Assembly: GCA_963739375.1 (NCBI GenBank) | Contig: CAVUAF010000018.1 | Location: 62,001-126,000 of the forward strand | Direction of reading: 5' to 3' | DNA: 64,000 nucleotides | Source of the DNA: CAVUAF01 sp963739375 | Lineage (GTDB): Bacteria; Acidobacteriota; Terriglobia; Terriglobales; Acidobacteriaceae | Shown: positions 62,470 to 64,000 of the stretch, in pieces | Position numbering within the stretch: position 1 is the first letter of the stretch | How the letters are laid out: every line of letters begins with the position of its first letter | Translations under genes and position numbers: made by a program | The notes under the pieces: generated by a model | The model's database searches: none | What the model was told of the DNA's origin: nothing | Seen by the model: only the letters and a program-made list of their open reading frames with translations

Positions 62470-62787
62470 TTACGCTGCGACTTGCGCCGTCTTGCCGATG
62501 GTCGAGCAGATCACGGTCCTGACCTTCACGCGGGGGGTTCCGTCCAGGACCTTCTCCAGGCTCTTCAACACTTTCGGATAAGAAGAGGTATTGTAGGCCT
62601 CGAGGTGTTCCGTGGTGTCCCACAGGCTCATCGCGATCACGTCCAGCGAGCCGGGCGTGGCGAACGTGATTTCGTCCTGGAACCCGGGCTGCTGGCGAAG
62701 CACTGGAACGATCTCGCTCTCAAGGATTTGCGTGAATTGGGCCAGACCATCGTGCTTCAGACGCACGGATACGCTGCGAGCAAACAT
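62470..62787 (-). CDS. Small dimeric alpha/beta-barrel (ABM-like) protein
   Basis: The 105-residue protein (ATG 62787 after GAGGAGG) has the ferredoxin-like beta-alpha-beta fold typical of antibiotic-biosynthesis-monooxygenase-like proteins: ARSVSVRLKHDGLAQFTQIL, PVLRQQPGFQDEITF, VIAMSLWDTTEHLEAYNTSS. Many such proteins act on heme or reactive quinones, or have no enzyme activity. No catalytic residue can be fixed. A Crp-type palindrome lies about 200 bases upstream, between it and the divergent CFA-like gene. Confidence 0.75.
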   Translation of the reverse strand: MFARSVSVRLKHDGLAQFTQILESEIVPVLRQQPGFQDEITFATPGSLDVIAMSLWDTTEHLEAYNTSSYPKVLKSLEKVLDGTPRVKVRTVICSTIGKTAQVAA

Positions 62788-62988
62788 AGTCAACCTCCTC
62801 AGGTTGTCGCGGTGGACTAAGGGGACGGCGCTTCAGATAGGCTGACTTAGCTCAGAGGATCCGAACAAGCGAAGGAGAAGAGGCTCGCTCTGTCTTGACC
62901 GTACGCCTTCACCGGCCGCTTGTCAAAACACGGGGATGCGGTGCCGTGAGCAGCGCGGTGCGCGGCGCCAGGCATCTCACCAGCCGTC

Positions 62989-63002
62989 GTGACGGAGGTC
63001 AC
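62989..63002. promoter_or_regulatory. Crp-type palindrome GTGA-CGGAGG-TCAC
   Basis: A perfect GTGA-N6-TCAC site lies between the ABM-like gene and the divergent CFA-like gene (94 bases before its ATG). It is nearly identical to the site at 40530-40543. Confidence 0.5.
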
Positions 63003-63095
63003 TGGGCCCAGCCGGGTGCGGGTCCAGCATGGAACTGACAAATCCGGGTATCGCGGTTCGACGCTCGGAGAGTTGCCTTCGTCGAGGAGCCGCTT

Positions 63096-64000
63096 ATGAG
63101 AATCGCGCCCAAGTTCGCGACTTTGGATGATTACCTGCTGCGGTGCCTTGCCGGGCGGGTCCGTGCTCCGGCCAGGTTGGTTCTGTGGAACGGCAGCGCG
63201 ATCGCATTGTCCGCCGAGCCGCCACTCGCCGAAGTTGCGGTCACGGACCGGCGGGCGCTGCTCCGGTTATTCCTTGATCCGGAAACGAATTTCGGTGAGT
63301 TGTACAGCAGCGGAAGGGTCCTCATTCGCGGTTCCCTGGAGGAACTCTTGACCGCCGCCAGCCGCGCGCGCCATCGCCCGTCCAACTGGTACCGGCGCCT
63401 GATTTCTTGGTGGCTCACTTGGAGGTTCCGGGACAGTGAACGGGGCGCGCGGAACAACATTCATCAGCACTACGACCTGGACACCGAGTTCTTCCGGTTG
63501 TGGCTCGACTCGTCGCTGAATTACTCCTGCGCCTACTACTCTGCGCCCGCGCTCAGCCTGGAGCAGGCACAGTTCGCGAAGATGGACCTGGTCTGCCGGA
63601 AGTTGCGCCTGCAACCGGGCGAATCGGTCGTCGAGGCCGGCTGCGGGTGGGGCGCGCTCGCCCTGCACATGGCCCGCCACTACGGGGTGACGGTCAAGGC
63701 CTTCAATATATCGAGGAGTCAGATTGCGTACGCCCGCGAGTCCGCGCGCCAGGAGTCACTGCAAGGCCGGGTCGAGTTCATCGAAGACGACTACCGCAAC
63801 ATCCAGGGACACTTCGATGTGTTTCTCAGCGTGGGCATGCTGGAGCATGTCGGCCTTGCGCATTACCCGGAGTTGTCGCACGGGATCCAGCGCGCGCTCG
63901 GAACCACGGGGCGCGGGCTGCTGCACTTCATCGGGCGCAACCAGCCGCGTCCGCTCAACAACTGGATTCGCCGGCATATTTTCCCCGGGGCGTATCCTCC
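63096..64000 (+). CDS. Cyclopropane-fatty-acyl-phospholipid synthase-like methyltransferase (3' end outside window)
   Basis: The frame is open from ATG 63096 (after GAGGAGCC) to the window end, giving 301 residues so far. It starts with an N-terminal domain of about 100 residues, then NIHQHYDLDTEFFRLWLDSS, YSCAYYS, the SAM site VVEAGCGWGALALHMARHYG, FNISRSQIAYARE and SVGMLEHVG. These are hallmarks of CFA/mycolic-acid cyclopropane synthases, which methylenate unsaturated membrane lipids, often in stationary or acid stress. That fits its place beside a Crp-type site and stress genes. The C-terminus is not visible. Confidence 0.9.
   Translation, partial: MRIAPKFATLDDYLLRCLAGRVRAPARLVLWNGSAIALSAEPPLAEVAVTDRRALLRLFLDPETNFGELYSSGRVLIRGSLEELLTAASRARHRPSNWYRRLISWWLTWRFRDSERGARNNIHQHYDLDTEFFRLWLDSSLNYSCAYYSAPALSLEQAQFAKMDLVCRKLRLQPGESVVEAGCGWGALALHMARHYGVTVKAFNISRSQIAYARESARQESLQGRVEFIEDDYRNIQGHFDVFLSVGMLEHVGLAHYPELSHGIQRALGTTGRGLLHFIGRNQPRPLNNWIRRHIFPGAYP

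Overview
The window is GC-rich, densely coded bacterial DNA, most likely from an Acidobacteriota (Terriglobia-like) chromosome. The support is family content rather than a marker gene: a TonB-dependent receptor with an N-terminal carboxypeptidase-regulatory-like domain, a secreted S53 pro-kumamolisin protease with IPT/TIG repeats, Tat-exported GH28 and GH2 hydrolases, a PE-LIG-POL LigD with Ku, and many small GC-rich palindromic repeats. No rRNA operon or replication origin is present. The first gene (dnaB) and the last (cfa-like) run off the window.

Layout. 0-5 kb: 3' end of dnaB, an AMMECR1 gene, pgsA, then nagA and a GlmS-like isomerase lacking the glutaminase half, and a tRNA-Glu with a good promoter. 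5.05-7.66 kb: a small, visibly less GC-rich island bounded by a perfect 24-bp direct repeat of the tRNA-Glu 3' end. It holds only a helical-repeat K+-channel protein and a PD-(D/E)XK nuclease-like protein. 7.7-11.6 kb: zincin peptidase plus ATP-grasp ligase pair, a PilZ protein and a LysR regulator. 11.8-14.8 kb: pectin/uronate use (GH28, uxaC). 15.4-27.5 kb: metal-transport block (TonB receptor, barrel protein, ZnuA-like binding protein and ZnuB-like permease without an ATPase, then a TolC-adaptor-RND tripartite pump with the TolC gene frameshifted). 27.6-30.5 kb: a tiny secreted/anchored peptide, a decayed integrase, a Crp/Fnr regulator, a DUF72 protein and inverted repeats.

30.5-34 kb: divergent ligD and ku (non-homologous end joining). 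34-35.8 kb: two adjacent TIR/deoxyribosyltransferase-like proteins with attC-like inverted repeats after each stop, possibly a defence cassette. 36-42 kb: a membrane-fused spermidine-synthase-like protein, a GH2 enzyme and citrate synthase. 42-49 kb: stress functions (universal stress protein, small proteins, a DEAD-box helicase, an aminotransferase, a YbaK deacylase). 49.2-53.5 kb: arsenic resistance (acr3-arsR-arsA-arsD on the minus strand, arsC divergent). 53.5-56.6 kb: frameshifted S53 protease. 57-64 kb: RIC iron-sulfur repair protein, a second Crp/Fnr regulator, a phosphodiesterase, a module of basic peptides plus degenerate receiver, an ABM-like protein and a CFA-type methyltransferase.

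Two themes link distant parts. Crp-type palindromes (GTGA-N6-TCAC) lie in intergenic gaps beside the citrate synthase, universal stress, ybaK, ars, RIC and ABM/CFA genes, suggesting a Crp/Fnr regulon over the right 24 kb, where a Crp/Fnr gene also lies. A two-gene module (basic peptide plus degenerate receiver) occurs twice, at 44.6-45.4 kb and 60.9-61.6 kb. Three genes (tolC-like, acr3, S53 protease) are each broken by a one-base indel in or beside a homopolymer, so sequencing error must be considered before calling them pseudogenes.
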